DNA from: Paenarthrobacter aurescens TC1
Lineage (GTDB): Bacteria > Actinomycetota > Actinomycetes > Actinomycetales > Micrococcaceae
DNA length: 64,000 bases
Direction of reading: 5' to 3'
Assembly (NCBI GenBank): GCA_000014925.1
Contig: CP000474.1
Location: forward strand, 3,720,001 to 3,784,000
In this document: positions 26,270-33,678 of the stretch, one piece after another
Position numbering within the stretch: position 1 is the stretch's first letter
Layout: every line of letters starts with the position of its first letter
The notes under the pieces: generated by a model
Told to the model about the DNA's origin: nothing
What the model saw: the letters and a program-made list of their open reading frames with translations, nothing else
Database searches by the model: none
Made by a program: the position numbers and the translations under genes

Positions 26270-27208
26270 ATGACCAACAGCACTCATGACCAACTGCCCC
26301 CGGGAATGGATTTGTGGCGAACCAACGAGCTGTATGAAGCGGGGATCCACCATCGAAGAATTGCCATGCTTGTCCGTTCCGGCGAGCTGGTGCGCCTACG
26401 GCGCGGTTGCTATATCCGAGGCAGCACCTGGACAGCCCAAAAGCCATGGATCCGCAGTCTGCAACTCATTGCCGCGCACGCACACGGGACACTTACGACG
26501 TCGGCCGGAAGCTTGGTCTACAGCCACACCTCGGCCGCGCGCCTCCATGGCCTCTTCCTATGGAACGTGGATGACAAAATCCACATCACCACGGAGACAA
26601 CCACCTCATCCACGTCACACGGCGGGGATGTTGTTCCGCACACACGTTCGCTGGCGGTGACTGGCGACGTTGTTTTTGTGAGGGGCATGCCTTGCACCAC
26701 CGTGGAACAAACCGTGGTGGATTGCTGCCGGATGCTGAGCTACAAACAAGCCTTGGTCCTGATGGACCATGCTCTCAGAAAGGGCGCAGATCCTGTGAAG
26801 CTTCAGCAAATGTGCACGTTGATGGCCGGCCGCAACGGAGTGCTCACTCTTCGCCGGGTCCTGGAGAATGCGGATGCCAGGTCAGAGTCCCCCGGGGAAA
26901 CCCTCACCCGGGAGTTGCTCCAGCGGTTGGGGATCGAACTCCCCGAATCGCAGGTGGAGGTCGCGTCACCGGAAGGTCGCCATCGGCTGGACTTTGCATG
27001 GAAGAAAAGGAAGGTTGCCTTGGAGTTCGATGGGAGGGTGAAGTACTTCGACTACGCCCCTACTGACGAGGTGATCTACCAGGAACGGCTGCGCGAAAAG
27101 GCCTTGACCGAGCTTGGCTGGAGGTTCATTCGCATCAAGTGGCAGCAACTGTTCAAGGAACAGGAGTTCAAGACCAGGGTGCTGAGAGTCTTGCGGGGAA
27201 CAAGCTAG
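26270..27208 (+). CDS. AbiEi-type antitoxin-domain protein with C-terminal DUF559 endonuclease-like domain
   Basis: 312-residue cytosolic protein. The N-terminal region (DLWRTNELYEAGIHHRRIAM then GELVRLRRGCYI) is the winged-helix start typical of AbiEi/type IV antitoxin-like proteins. The C-terminal part has PGETLTRELLQRLG, HRLDFAWKKRKVALEFDG and LREKALTELGWRFIRIKW, the conserved acidic and lysine positions of the DUF559/Vsr-like PD-(D/E)xK fold. Such proteins are common singletons in Actinobacteria; their role (defence, DNA repair or regulation) is not established. No toxin gene is adjacent. It lies between palindrome copies 2 and 3, and lacks a clear ribosome site. Confidence 0.8.
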   Translation: MTNSTHDQLPPGMDLWRTNELYEAGIHHRRIAMLVRSGELVRLRRGCYIRGSTWTAQKPWIRSLQLIAAHAHGTLTTSAGSLVYSHTSAARLHGLFLWNVDDKIHITTETTTSSTSHGGDVVPHTRSLAVTGDVVFVRGMPCTTVEQTVVDCCRMLSYKQALVLMDHALRKGADPVKLQQMCTLMAGRNGVLTLRRVLENADARSESPGETLTRELLQRLGIELPESQVEVASPEGRHRLDFAWKKRKVALEFDGRVKYFDYAPTDEVIYQERLREKALTELGWRFIRIKWQQLFKEQEFKTRVLRVLRGTS

Positions 27209-27218
27209 CGCCGGATTC

Positions 27219-27272
27219 GGGGGTTCACTGCCAACAGTGCCGTGGGCACGGCATAGTGAGCAGGGAACCCAC
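27219..27272. repeat. Palindromic repeat, copy 3 (degenerate)
   Basis: GGGTTCACTGC (27221-27231) pairs with GCAGGGAACCC (27260-27270) with one mismatch. The centre GTGCCGTG-GG-CACGGCA and the right arm GTGAGCAGGGAACC match copy 2 closely. Confidence 0.75.
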
Positions 27273-27313
27273 GAAACGGTGGCGGAGAGGAAGAGGCGCA
27301 AGGGCAACGGAAA

Positions 27314-27345
27314 GGCGGGCAATACCTCCCCAGGTATCGCCCGCC
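27314..27345. terminator. Terminator between AbiEi/DUF559 gene and small-protein gene
   Basis: 14-bp stem with one mismatch (GGCGGGCAATACCT 27314-27327; AGGTATCGCCCGCC 27332-27345), CCCC loop, then TCTTT. The genes on either side converge. Confidence 0.75.
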
Positions 27346-27451
27346 TCTTTGGCTCTGTTGCGCAGAGCCCGCGCTCCTGAAAATTCCCGCAGCGGCAGGG
27401 TTCCCTGTCCGAGCTTGCGAGGAAAGGGGGGCCGCTGAGGACGGAAAGATC

Positions 27452-27628
27452 CTAGGGGCGCTGCCGGCCGAACACCGGGAGTGCGCGCAGCCAACGGGAG
27501 AACCCGCCGGCCTTGCGGTCACAATCGGCCGGAATGTAGAAGTCCGGATCTGTCGCACCGAAAGGCAGGTACAGCTCCTGACCCGGCGCCGGGAATTCCA
27601 CGACGTTGTTCGTATCCTTCGAGTCCAT
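27452..27628 (-). CDS. Small conserved-type hypothetical protein, 58 residues
   Basis: MDSKDTNNVVEFPAPGQELY, then a short acidic/aromatic middle (FGATDPDFYIPADC) and a basic end (WLRALPVFGRQRP). No membrane segment or known motif. I call it real because GAGGAGGAAC lies at ideal distance from the ATG and a full promoter stands upstream. It is transcribed away from the uricase gene. Function unknown; nothing in its context points to a role. Confidence 0.72.
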   Translation of the reverse strand: MDSKDTNNVVEFPAPGQELYLPFGATDPDFYIPADCDRKAGGFSRWLRALPVFGRQRP

Positions 27629-27693
27629 CTGTTCCTCCTCTTTCTCATGCAAGCAGTTTCCGCTCTTCGGAAAACTTTTATTGTTATGTGGAA

Positions 27694-27723
27694 AGTGTAG
27701 GCAGGCGTCAAAGCAAGCGTCAA
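27694..27723 (-). promoter_or_regulatory. Promoter of the 58-residue protein gene
   Basis: On the minus strand TTGACG (27718-27723), 18-nt spacer, TACACT (27694-27699), then a leader of about 60 nt to GAGGAGG. Confidence 0.6.
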
Positions 27724-27819
27724 GACCCCCGAGAAGCCAAACTGAGTTGCCCCGGTCACATTTGGATGGTTCATAACGATCCGCCGGAACCCGTATACAC
27801 AAGTCGAATTAGTGCGCTA

Positions 27820-27911
27820 CTCTCGAATGAGTTCGTGGCGTACGTCACGTAACCTGAGAGCAGCAGGCAGGGTCGTAATGAGCTGGCATCAATGGATGTC
27901 GGCTCTTTTTT
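27820..27911 (+). ncRNA. Structured RNA with intrinsic terminator ahead of uricase (candidate attenuator or sRNA)
   Basis: Plus-strand element. CTCTC (27820-27824) can pair with GAGAG (27856-27860), enclosing two small hairpins, GAA-TGAG-TTC (within 27825-27834) and GTGGC-GTAC-GTCAC (27835-27848). Then comes a strong terminator: GAGCTGGCATC (27880-27890), loop AATG, GATGTCGGCTC (27895-27905; two G-U pairs), followed by T6 (27906-27911). No plus-strand gene ends nearby; the closest stops at 27208 and has its own terminator. The element therefore ends a short transcript of its own or sits in a longer uricase leader, 88 nt before the uricase ATG. It fits no riboswitch class I know. Confidence 0.5.
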
Positions 27912-27964
27912 GTTGGGTCGGCTCCACCAGAAACGCAGTGGAAACACGCGCTTAATTTCATTGA

Positions 27965-27980
27965 TGGAACCTAGGTTCCA
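27965..27980. promoter_or_regulatory. Perfect 16-bp palindrome just upstream of uricase
   Basis: TGGAACCTAGGTTCCA, 18 bp before the uricase ATG. Probably an operator. It differs from the IclR-type boxes in half-site order and spacing, so a different regulator (for example a urate-responsive MarR type) is possible. Confidence 0.55.
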
Positions 27981-27998
27981 CCTCACAGAAGTTGGGAT

Positions 27999-28913
27999 AT
28001 GACCATGAGCAACAACATCGTCCTCGGCGAAAACCAGTACGGCAAAGCAGAAGTCCGCGTCGTCAAGGTCACCCGGGATACTGACCGCCACCACATCGAA
28101 GACTTGAACGTCACCTCACAGCTGCGCGGCGACTTCCAGGCGGCCCACCTCGAAGGCGACAACGGACACGTCGTTGCCACCGACACTCAGAAGAACACGG
28201 TCTACGCCTTTGCCCGTGAAGGCATCGGCTCACCCGAGTCCTTCCTGCTTCGCCTCGCAGACCACTTCACTGGCGGATTCGACTGGGTCACCGGCGGCCG
28301 CTGGGAAGCCGAAGCCTACAGCTGGGATCGCATCCAGGCCCACGGCGAGGGACACGACCACAGCTTCGTCCGCAACGGACAAGAGGTGCGTACCGCCGTC
28401 GTCGTCCGTGATGGCGCAACCACACACCTCATCAGCGGCCTCAAGGACCTGACCGTCCTGAAGACCACGCAGTCCGGTTTTGTCGGCTACCCGCGCGACA
28501 AGTACACAACCCTGCCGGAGACCACCGACCGCATCCTGGCCACCGACGTATCCGCCCGCTGGCGCTACAACACCAACTTGGACTTCGCCGGCACGGACTT
28601 CAACAAGAGCTACGAGGACATCAAGGCACTCCTGCTTGAAGGCTTCACCGAGAACTACTCCCACGCACTGCAGCAGACGCTGTTCGACATGGGCAAGAAG
28701 GTCCTGGAAGCTCACAGCGAAGTGGACGAGATCAAGTTCTCCATGCCCAACAAGCACCACTTCCTGGTTGACCTGAGCCCGTTCGGCCTGGACAACCCCA
28801 ACGAGGTCTTCTTCGCCGCGGATCGCCCGTACGGCCTCATCGAAGCAACCGTCCAGCGCGAGAACATCGAGGCTGCACCGGTGGCATGGAGCGGCATCGC
28901 CGGCTTCTGCTAA
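27999..28913 (+). CDS. pucL: Urate oxidase (uricase, cofactor-independent)
   Basis: 304-residue enzyme converting urate and O2 to 5-hydroxyisourate and H2O2. The sequence is that of Arthrobacter-type uricase: IVLGENQYGKAEVRVVKVTR, DLNVTSQLRGDFQAAHLEGD, the active-site threonine in HVVATDTQKNTVYAF, then SGFVGYPRDKYTTLPETTDR and KHHFLVDLSPFGLDNPNEVF. The C-terminus ends GIAGFC with no peroxisomal signal, as expected in bacteria. The ribosome site is weak (GTTGGGAT), and a second ATG two codons later is possible. The genes for the next two ureide steps are not adjacent. A 16-bp palindrome and a terminator-containing element lie upstream; a urate/xanthine permease follows. Confidence 0.96.
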   Translation: MTMSNNIVLGENQYGKAEVRVVKVTRDTDRHHIEDLNVTSQLRGDFQAAHLEGDNGHVVATDTQKNTVYAFAREGIGSPESFLLRLADHFTGGFDWVTGGRWEAEAYSWDRIQAHGEGHDHSFVRNGQEVRTAVVVRDGATTHLISGLKDLTVLKTTQSGFVGYPRDKYTTLPETTDRILATDVSARWRYNTNLDFAGTDFNKSYEDIKALLLEGFTENYSHALQQTLFDMGKKVLEAHSEVDEIKFSMPNKHHFLVDLSPFGLDNPNEVFFAADRPYGLIEATVQRENIEAAPVAWSGIAGFC

Positions 28914-28961
28914 ACCCGCACCAAACGCGGACTAAGCCGCACTAAACCCGCACCATCTCAA

Positions 28962-29021
28962 GGGTTTGTGTGCAGGTCCCCCCAACGGCGCCCCGTCAAG
29001 GCCGGACCTGCACACAAACCC
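28962..29021. terminator. Terminator after uricase
   Basis: Perfect 18-bp stem GGGTTTGTGTGCAGGTCC (28962-28979) with its complement at 29004-29021; 24-nt loop. No T tract follows. Confidence 0.7.
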
Positions 29022-29046
29022 AACCCCAAAAACAACCCAAAGATTT

Positions 29047-29110
29047 GTTAGCCAGACACAGTTAGCCAGACGAAGACGTCTGCCATGAACCCAGAAAGTC
29101 TGCCATGAAC
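29047..29110 (+). promoter_or_regulatory. Leader with two direct repeats and an overlapping mini-ORF
   Basis: GTTAGCCAGAC occurs at 29047-29057 and 29061-29071. GTCTGCCATGAAC occurs at 29078-29090 and 29098-29110, the second copy carrying the permease ATG. The first copy's ATG (29085) opens a seven-codon frame, MNPESLP, whose TGA (29106-29108) overlaps the permease start as ATGA. Translational coupling is possible but the frame may be a by-product of the duplication. Confidence 0.4.
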
Positions 29111-30613
29111 ATCAAGAAGAAATCCCGCTCTGCGAATACCACCGCTTCGCAGACGAACAAGCCGGAACGGCCCGAGGACAAGCGACTCTCCATCGGAAGC
29201 ACCTTCGCCTACGGCTTCCAGCACGTCCTCACCATGTACGGCGGAATCATTGCGCCCCCGCTGATCATCGGTGCCGCTGCAGGCATGTCCTCGCAGGACA
29301 TCGGCCTCCTCATCGCCGCTTGTTTGTTCGTGGGCGGCCTGGCCACCATCCTTCAGACGGTGGGCATCCCGTGGTTCGGCTCGCAGTTGCCGCTGGTTCA
29401 GGGAGTTTCCTTCGCCGGTGTCTCCACCATGGTGGCAATCGTCCAAGGTGGCGGCGGGATCCAGGCGGTGTTCGGCTCCGTGATCGTGGCCTCGCTGATT
29501 GGCCTGGCGATCACTCCCCTGTTCTCCAAGATCATCAAGTTCTTCCCGCCTGTGGTCACCGGCACGGTGATCACCACCATCGGCCTCACGCTGATGCCGG
29601 TGGCGGCCAACTGGGCCATGGGCGGCAACGCCAAGGCTGACAACTACGGCAGCATGGCCAACATCGGCCTCGCAGCAGCCACCATGGGCGTGGTCCTTCT
29701 CCTCAGCAAGGTTGGCAACGCCGCCATTTCCCGACTCTCCATCCTGCTGGCCATGGTCATCGGTACCATCATCGCTTTCATCGCCGGCATGGCTGACTTC
29801 TCCAAGGTGGGCCAGGGTGACATCGTCGCTTTCCCCACGCCCTTCGCTTTCGGCGCTCCCACCTTTGAAATCGCTGCCATCATCTCCATGCTCATTGTCA
29901 TCCTGGTGACCTTGACCGAAACCTCGGCCGACATCATCGCAGTAGGCGAGATCGTGGACACCAAGGTTGACTCCCGCCGCATCGGCGACGGCCTCCGCGC
30001 CGACATGCTCTCCAGCGCCATCTCCCCGTTGTTCAACTCTTTCACCCAGAGTGCCTTCGCACAGAATGTTGGACTCGTTGCCATCACGGGCATCAAGAGC
30101 CGCTTCGTTGTCAGCGCCGGCGGCCTCATCCTGGTGGTCCTGGGCCTCCTGCCGATCCTGGGCCGTGTAGTCGCAGCGGTTCCGACGCCCGTCCTGGGCG
30201 GCGCCGGCGTCGTGCTTTTCGGTACGGTGGCAGCCAGCGGTATCCGCACCCTGGCCAAGGTGGAGTACAAGAACAACATGAACCTGATCATCGTGGCGGC
30301 CTCAATCGGATTCGGCATGATCCCCATCGCGGCACCTTCCTTCTACGACGAGTTCCCGTCCTGGTTCTCCACGATCTTCCACTCGGGCATCAGCTCGGCT
30401 GCCGTCATGGCCATCCTGCTGAACATCCTCTTCAACCACTTCAAGGCCGGCAACTCGGACAACCAGTCGGTGTTCGTGGCGGGCACTGACCGGATTGTCA
30501 GCGAAGAGGACATCAAGTGCCTCAGCGAGGGCGACCGCTTTGAGAACGGCAAGCTGATCGACGCCGACGGCAAGGAAGTCCCACTCAAGGCATCCAGCGC
30601 GTCAGAGCACTAG
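29105..30613 (+). CDS. NCS2/NAT-family urate or xanthine permease
   Basis: 502-residue, 14-helix nucleobase-ascorbate transporter. Family marks are FQHVLTMYGGIIAPPLIIG in helix 1 (conserved His), FGSQLPLVQGVSFAGVSTM, the helix-8 glutamate in TLTETSADIIAVGEIVD, and the NAT signature AQNVGLVAITGIKSR. The group with this signature transports urate and xanthine by proton symport (UacT, YgfU and PucJ/PucK types). A hydrophilic C-terminus of about 45 residues follows. Its position after uricase supports urate as a substrate. There is no strong ribosome site, which makes the overlapping upstream mini-ORF notable. Confidence 0.92.
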   Translation: MNIKKKSRSANTTASQTNKPERPEDKRLSIGSTFAYGFQHVLTMYGGIIAPPLIIGAAAGMSSQDIGLLIAACLFVGGLATILQTVGIPWFGSQLPLVQGVSFAGVSTMVAIVQGGGGIQAVFGSVIVASLIGLAITPLFSKIIKFFPPVVTGTVITTIGLTLMPVAANWAMGGNAKADNYGSMANIGLAAATMGVVLLLSKVGNAAISRLSILLAMVIGTIIAFIAGMADFSKVGQGDIVAFPTPFAFGAPTFEIAAIISMLIVILVTLTETSADIIAVGEIVDTKVDSRRIGDGLRADMLSSAISPLFNSFTQSAFAQNVGLVAITGIKSRFVVSAGGLILVVLGLLPILGRVVAAVPTPVLGGAGVVLFGTVAASGIRTLAKVEYKNNMNLIIVAASIGFGMIPIAAPSFYDEFPSWFSTIFHSGISSAAVMAILLNILFNHFKAGNSDNQSVFVAGTDRIVSEEDIKCLSEGDRFENGKLIDADGKEVPLKASSASEH

Positions 30614-30636
30614 CTTCCGCACGCGCGGATGACAGC

Positions 30637-30672
30637 AGGCGGCAGTGTTTTCCTTGGGGGACACTGCCGCCT
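30637..30672 (+). terminator. Terminator after the urate/xanthine permease
   Basis: 12-bp stem AGGCGGCAGTGT (30637-30648) with ACACTGCCGCCT (30661-30672), followed by TTTGTC. Confidence 0.8.
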
Positions 30673-30744
30673 TTTGTCGCCTCGCGGGGGGAGGGTCGCC
30701 CCTCGGGGCATGTACGACGCCAGCACTCACCGTAGGATCAGGCC

Positions 30745-31227
30745 ATGACCGAGAAGCCCATGACCAACCAAGCGCCCTGCTTCCACTCGCTGGCCTTCCG
30801 CGAGATCCCGAGGCCGGACTATGCGGACGTTTGCCTGGCCACTCTCCCGAACGGCGCCGGCACGGACCCCACGGAATGGGCGGAGCGGTTGTTCTCCTTG
30901 GAGTCCATGCCCCGTTGGGTCGCCGGGGCAATGGGCTTGCGTCAGGCGCTTGTGCCCTTGATCGGAATTCCCAGGGCGCCTCAGGACACGTTCAAGGTGA
31001 CCGACCAGTCGGGCGAAGAAGCCCTGATCTTTGTCCGGGACAAGCACCTGAACTTCGCGGCCGCCGTCGGGGTTGATCCTGTGAGCCGACTCATCAGGGT
31101 GACTACCGCCGTCGAACTTAAAGGGTGGCGCGGGAGACTGTACTTCGGCGTCGTGCGGCCCGTTCACCCGATCGTGGTGAACTCCATGCTCAAGAAGGCC
31201 ACCCGCTCAAAACCCTCGCCGACATAA
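30745..31227 (+). CDS. DUF2867-domain protein
   Basis: 160-residue cytosolic protein with the pattern of DUF2867: HSLAFREIPRPDYADVCLAT near the start, DPTEWAERLFSLESMPRWV, LIGIPRAPQDTF and the C-terminal WRGRLYFGVVRPVHPIVVNSMLKK. The fold is START/SRPBCC-like in appearance, but no reaction is established. It has its own leaderless-looking promoter region and terminator on both sides, so it is probably monocistronic. An ATG four codons in (30760) is the alternative start. No clear functional link to the purine genes around it. Confidence 0.78.
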   Translation: MTEKPMTNQAPCFHSLAFREIPRPDYADVCLATLPNGAGTDPTEWAERLFSLESMPRWVAGAMGLRQALVPLIGIPRAPQDTFKVTDQSGEEALIFVRDKHLNFAAAVGVDPVSRLIRVTTAVELKGWRGRLYFGVVRPVHPIVVNSMLKKATRSKPSPT

Positions 31228-31232
31228 CAAAA

Positions 31233-31263
31233 GATGGCAATGTTCGTGAAGAACATTGCCATC
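31233..31263. terminator. Bidirectional terminator between DUF2867 gene and IclR gene
   Basis: Perfect 13-bp stem GATGGCAATGTTC (31233-31245), loop GTGAA, complement 31251-31263. It shares the TGTTC-GTGAA-GAACA core with the terminator after aceE. Confidence 0.85.
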
Positions 31264-31282
31264 AAGTGCCGACTCGGCGAGT

Positions 31283-32053
31283 TTAGTTTTGGTTGAGCTC
31301 CGCGGAGATCGCCATGGCAGCCTCGCGCAGCATGGGCACGGCGCGGTCAGCGAAGCTCTGGTCAACGCGGGTGATCGGTCCGGACACGGAGATCGCGGTG
31401 GGCGTGGGCGCGTTAGGCACGGCCATGGCGAAGCAGCGGACGCCGAGCTCCTGCTCTTCCTCGTCAATGGAGTAGCCACGTTCGCGGATGAGCTTGAGAT
31501 CTGCCAGGAGGGAGTCGATGTCGCCGATGCTCTTGGCCGTGGGAGTGGGCATGCCTGTGCGGGCCACGATGCCGCGGACAACTTCGTCATCCAGCTGGGC
31601 GAGGATGGCTTTTCCGACTCCAGTGTCGTGCGTGTGGGCGCGGCGCCCAACCTCGGTAAACATGCGCATGGAGTGCATGGACGGGACCTGGGCCACGTAG
31701 ATGACCATGTCCGAGTCGAGGACGGCCATGTTGGAGGTCTCGCCGAGGCGCTCCACGAGGGTCTTCAGCTGCGGCCGGGCCACGGCTCCGAGCTGCTTGC
31801 TGGCGCCTTCACCCAGGCGGATGAGCCGAGGGCCCAAAGCGTAGCGGCGGTTGGGCAGCTGACGGATGTAGCCGAGGGACACCAACGTGCGGAGCAGGCG
31901 GTGGATGGTGGGCAGGGGGAGGTCCGTGGACGACGAAAGTTCGCTCAGGGTGACGTCGCCGCCTGCGTCCGTGATCAGTTCCAGCAGTTCAAAGACGCGC
32001 TCAACGGACTGCACGCCTCCGGAGGCTTTTTCAGCCATTCCCTTGTCTCCCAT
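31283..32053 (-). CDS. IclR-family regulator, probable ureide/glyoxylate regulator
   Basis: 256-residue repressor or activator. Residues about 14-70 form the IclR winged helix: QSVERVFELLELITDAGGDV, TLSELSSSTDLPLPTIHRLL, GYIRQLPNRRYALGPRLIRLG. The C-terminal effector domain follows (MAVLDSDMVIYVAQVPS, HTHDTGVGKAILAQL, GYSIDEEEQELGVRCFAMAV). It resembles AllR/GclR-type regulators that respond to glyoxylate or allantoin. It is divergent from the malic enzyme operon. A good match to the 17-bp box lies 22 bp upstream of its ATG, which suggests autoregulation. The ATG at 32038 (MAEKASGG) has a better-placed GGGAG and may be the true start. Confidence 0.9.
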   Translation of the reverse strand: MGDKGMAEKASGGVQSVERVFELLELITDAGGDVTLSELSSSTDLPLPTIHRLLRTLVSLGYIRQLPNRRYALGPRLIRLGEGASKQLGAVARPQLKTLVERLGETSNMAVLDSDMVIYVAQVPSMHSMRMFTEVGRRAHTHDTGVGKAILAQLDDEVVRGIVARTGMPTPTAKSIGDIDSLLADLKLIRERGYSIDEEEQELGVRCFAMAVPNAPTPTAISVSGPITRVDQSFADRAVPMLREAAMAISAELNQN

Positions 32054-32074
32054 GACTCAGATTCCGACAACTCT

Positions 32075-32091
32075 TATCCGCATCGTGAAAA
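32075..32091. promoter_or_regulatory. IclR-type box upstream of the IclR gene
   Basis: TATCCGCATCGTGAAAA, 14 of 17 positions matching WTTYCGYATTRTGGAAW. It starts 22 bp upstream of the regulator's ATG, consistent with autoregulation. Confidence 0.5.
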
Positions 32092-32170
32092 GAATTGCTT
32101 AGAACACCCAACATACAGCACAACCCGCACCTGCGCGATGACGCCAAACATGACCAAGCAGGGGGTTGTG

Positions 32171-32208
32171 TTTCCACTTTGTAGATAATAATATCCATAA
32201 TACGAAAA
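32171..32208. promoter_or_regulatory. IclR-type box upstream of malic enzyme, with a weaker second half-copy
   Basis: Main box 32192-32208, on the minus strand TTTTCGTATTATGGATA. A looser copy TTTCCACTTTGTAGATA lies at 32171-32187, 21 bp away centre to centre, about two helical turns. The malic enzyme ATG is at 32260 with CAGGAGG upstream. Confidence 0.6.
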
Positions 32209-32259
32209 CATTCAGTTTGGAACGGCGGCCCGGGAACGGGCCTTACAGGAGGAATTTCA

Positions 32260-33660
32260 ATGGCGAATCCGAGCCCCGGAAACTCGATCACCCTGCGCGT
32301 CGCCGCACCGTCGAGCTTCACAGCTACCAGTGAACTGGCAGCAGCCGTCGGCGCAGCCGGTGCAGCGATCACCGCACTGGACGTCACGGAATCCCACCAC
32401 GAGACGATCGTTGTTGACGTCACCTGCAACACCACGGACGACGACCACGCAGGCCGCGTGAAGGATGCCCTGAACGCCCTCGACGGCGTCACCGTCCAGC
32501 ACGTCTCGGACCGCACCTTCCTCATGCACCTCGGTGGCAAGCTCGAAGTCGTCCCCAAAGTAGCCCTGCGCAACCGCGACGACCTCTCTCGTGCCTACAC
32601 TCCCGGCGTCGCCCGCGTCTGCATGGCCATCGCTGAGGACCCGGCCGCAGCCCGCAACCTCACGGTCAAGCGCAACACCATCGCCGTCCTCACCGACGGT
32701 TCGGCCGTCTTGGGCCTGGGCAACATCGGCCCCGCCGCTGCCCTTCCCGTGATGGAAGGCAAGGCAGCGCTCTTCAAGCAGTTCGCCAACGTTGACGCCT
32801 GGCCCGTCTGCCTGGACACCCAGGACACCGAAGAAATCATCATGATCGCCAAGGCCATGGCCCCCGTTTACGGTGGCATCAACCTCGAAGACATCGCCGC
32901 ACCGCGCTGCTTCGAAATCGAGAACCGCCTCCGCGAAGAACTCGACATCCCGGTGTTCCACGATGACCAGCACGGCACCGCGATCGTCACCCTCGCCGCC
33001 TTGGTCAACGCCCTCCGTGTTGTAGACAAGAAGCTGTCCGAGGTCAAGATCGTGGTTTCGGGCGTCGGCGCTGCCGGCTCGGCCATCATCCAGCTCCTCA
33101 AGGCCCAGGGCGCGCAGCACATCATCGCCGCGGGCCGCTCCGGCGCCATCCACTCCGGCGAGGAATACAACGACGAGCACCGCAGCTGGATCGCCGCGAA
33201 CACCAACCAAGAAGGCTTCTCCGGAACCCTGCACGATGCCCTCAAGGGAGCGGACGTCTTCATCGGCGTCAGCGCCCCGCACGTGATCGGCGAAGAGCAG
33301 GTCGCTTCGATGGCCGAGGACGCGATTGTGTTCGCCATGGCCAACCCGACGCCTGAAATCGACCCCGTTGTCGCGTCCAAGCACGCAGCCGTGGTTGCTA
33401 CCGGCCGCAGCGACTTCCCGAACCAGATCAACAATGTGCTGGCCTTCCCCGGCTTCTTCCGGGGCCTGTTGGACGCTGGGGCCTCGGACATCACGCCGAA
33501 CATGCTGGTGGCCGCTGCCGAGGCAATTGCCAACCGGGTAGCTGACGATGAGCTCAACGCGAGTTACATTATCCCCAGCGTCTTCGATCCCCATGTTGCC
33601 GCCGATGTGGCCACCGCCGTAGCCAACGCTGCGCACGCCAACGCCGCCAGCGCACTCTAG
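32260..33660 (+). CDS. NAD(P)-dependent malic enzyme with N-terminal ACT-like domain
   Basis: 466-residue enzyme decarboxylating malate to pyruvate. Residues 1-75 ([20 protein letters not shown] to [19 protein letters not shown]) resemble an ACT regulatory domain. The catalytic part begins [20 protein letters not shown], with [20 protein letters not shown], the metal site [19 protein letters not shown], the dinucleotide motif [18 protein letters not shown] and [13 protein letters not shown]. In context it drains malate made by malate synthase to pyruvate. CAGGAGG lies at proper distance. First gene of a four-gene operon (malic enzyme, aceB, DUF6986, allE), with an IclR-type box upstream. Confidence 0.94.
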   Translation: MANPSPGNSITLRVAAPSSFTATSELAAAVGAAGAAITALDVTESHHETIVVDVTCNTTDDDHAGRVKDALNALDGVTVQHVSDRTFLMHLGGKLEVVPKVALRNRDDLSRAYTPGVARVCMAIAEDPAAARNLTVKRNTIAVLTDGSAVLGLGNIGPAAALPVMEGKAALFKQFANVDAWPVCLDTQDTEEIIMIAKAMAPVYGGINLEDIAAPRCFEIENRLREELDIPVFHDDQHGTAIVTLAALVNALRVVDKKLSEVKIVVSGVGAAGSAIIQLLKAQGAQHIIAAGRSGAIHSGEEYNDEHRSWIAANTNQEGFSGTLHDALKGADVFIGVSAPHVIGEEQVASMAEDAIVFAMANPTPEIDPVVASKHAAVVATGRSDFPNQINNVLAFPGFFRGLLDAGASDITPNMLVAAAEAIANRVADDELNASYIIPSVFDPHVAADVATAVANAAHANAASAL

Positions 33661-33678
33661 AAAAAGGAATCCGCTCAC

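Noticed and set aside
27965..27980. Uricase palindrome as an eighth IclR-type box
   Set aside because: Its half-sites are in the opposite order (TGGAA then TTCCA) and the spacing differs; the overlapping TTTCATTGATGGAA lacks three central bases of the consensus.
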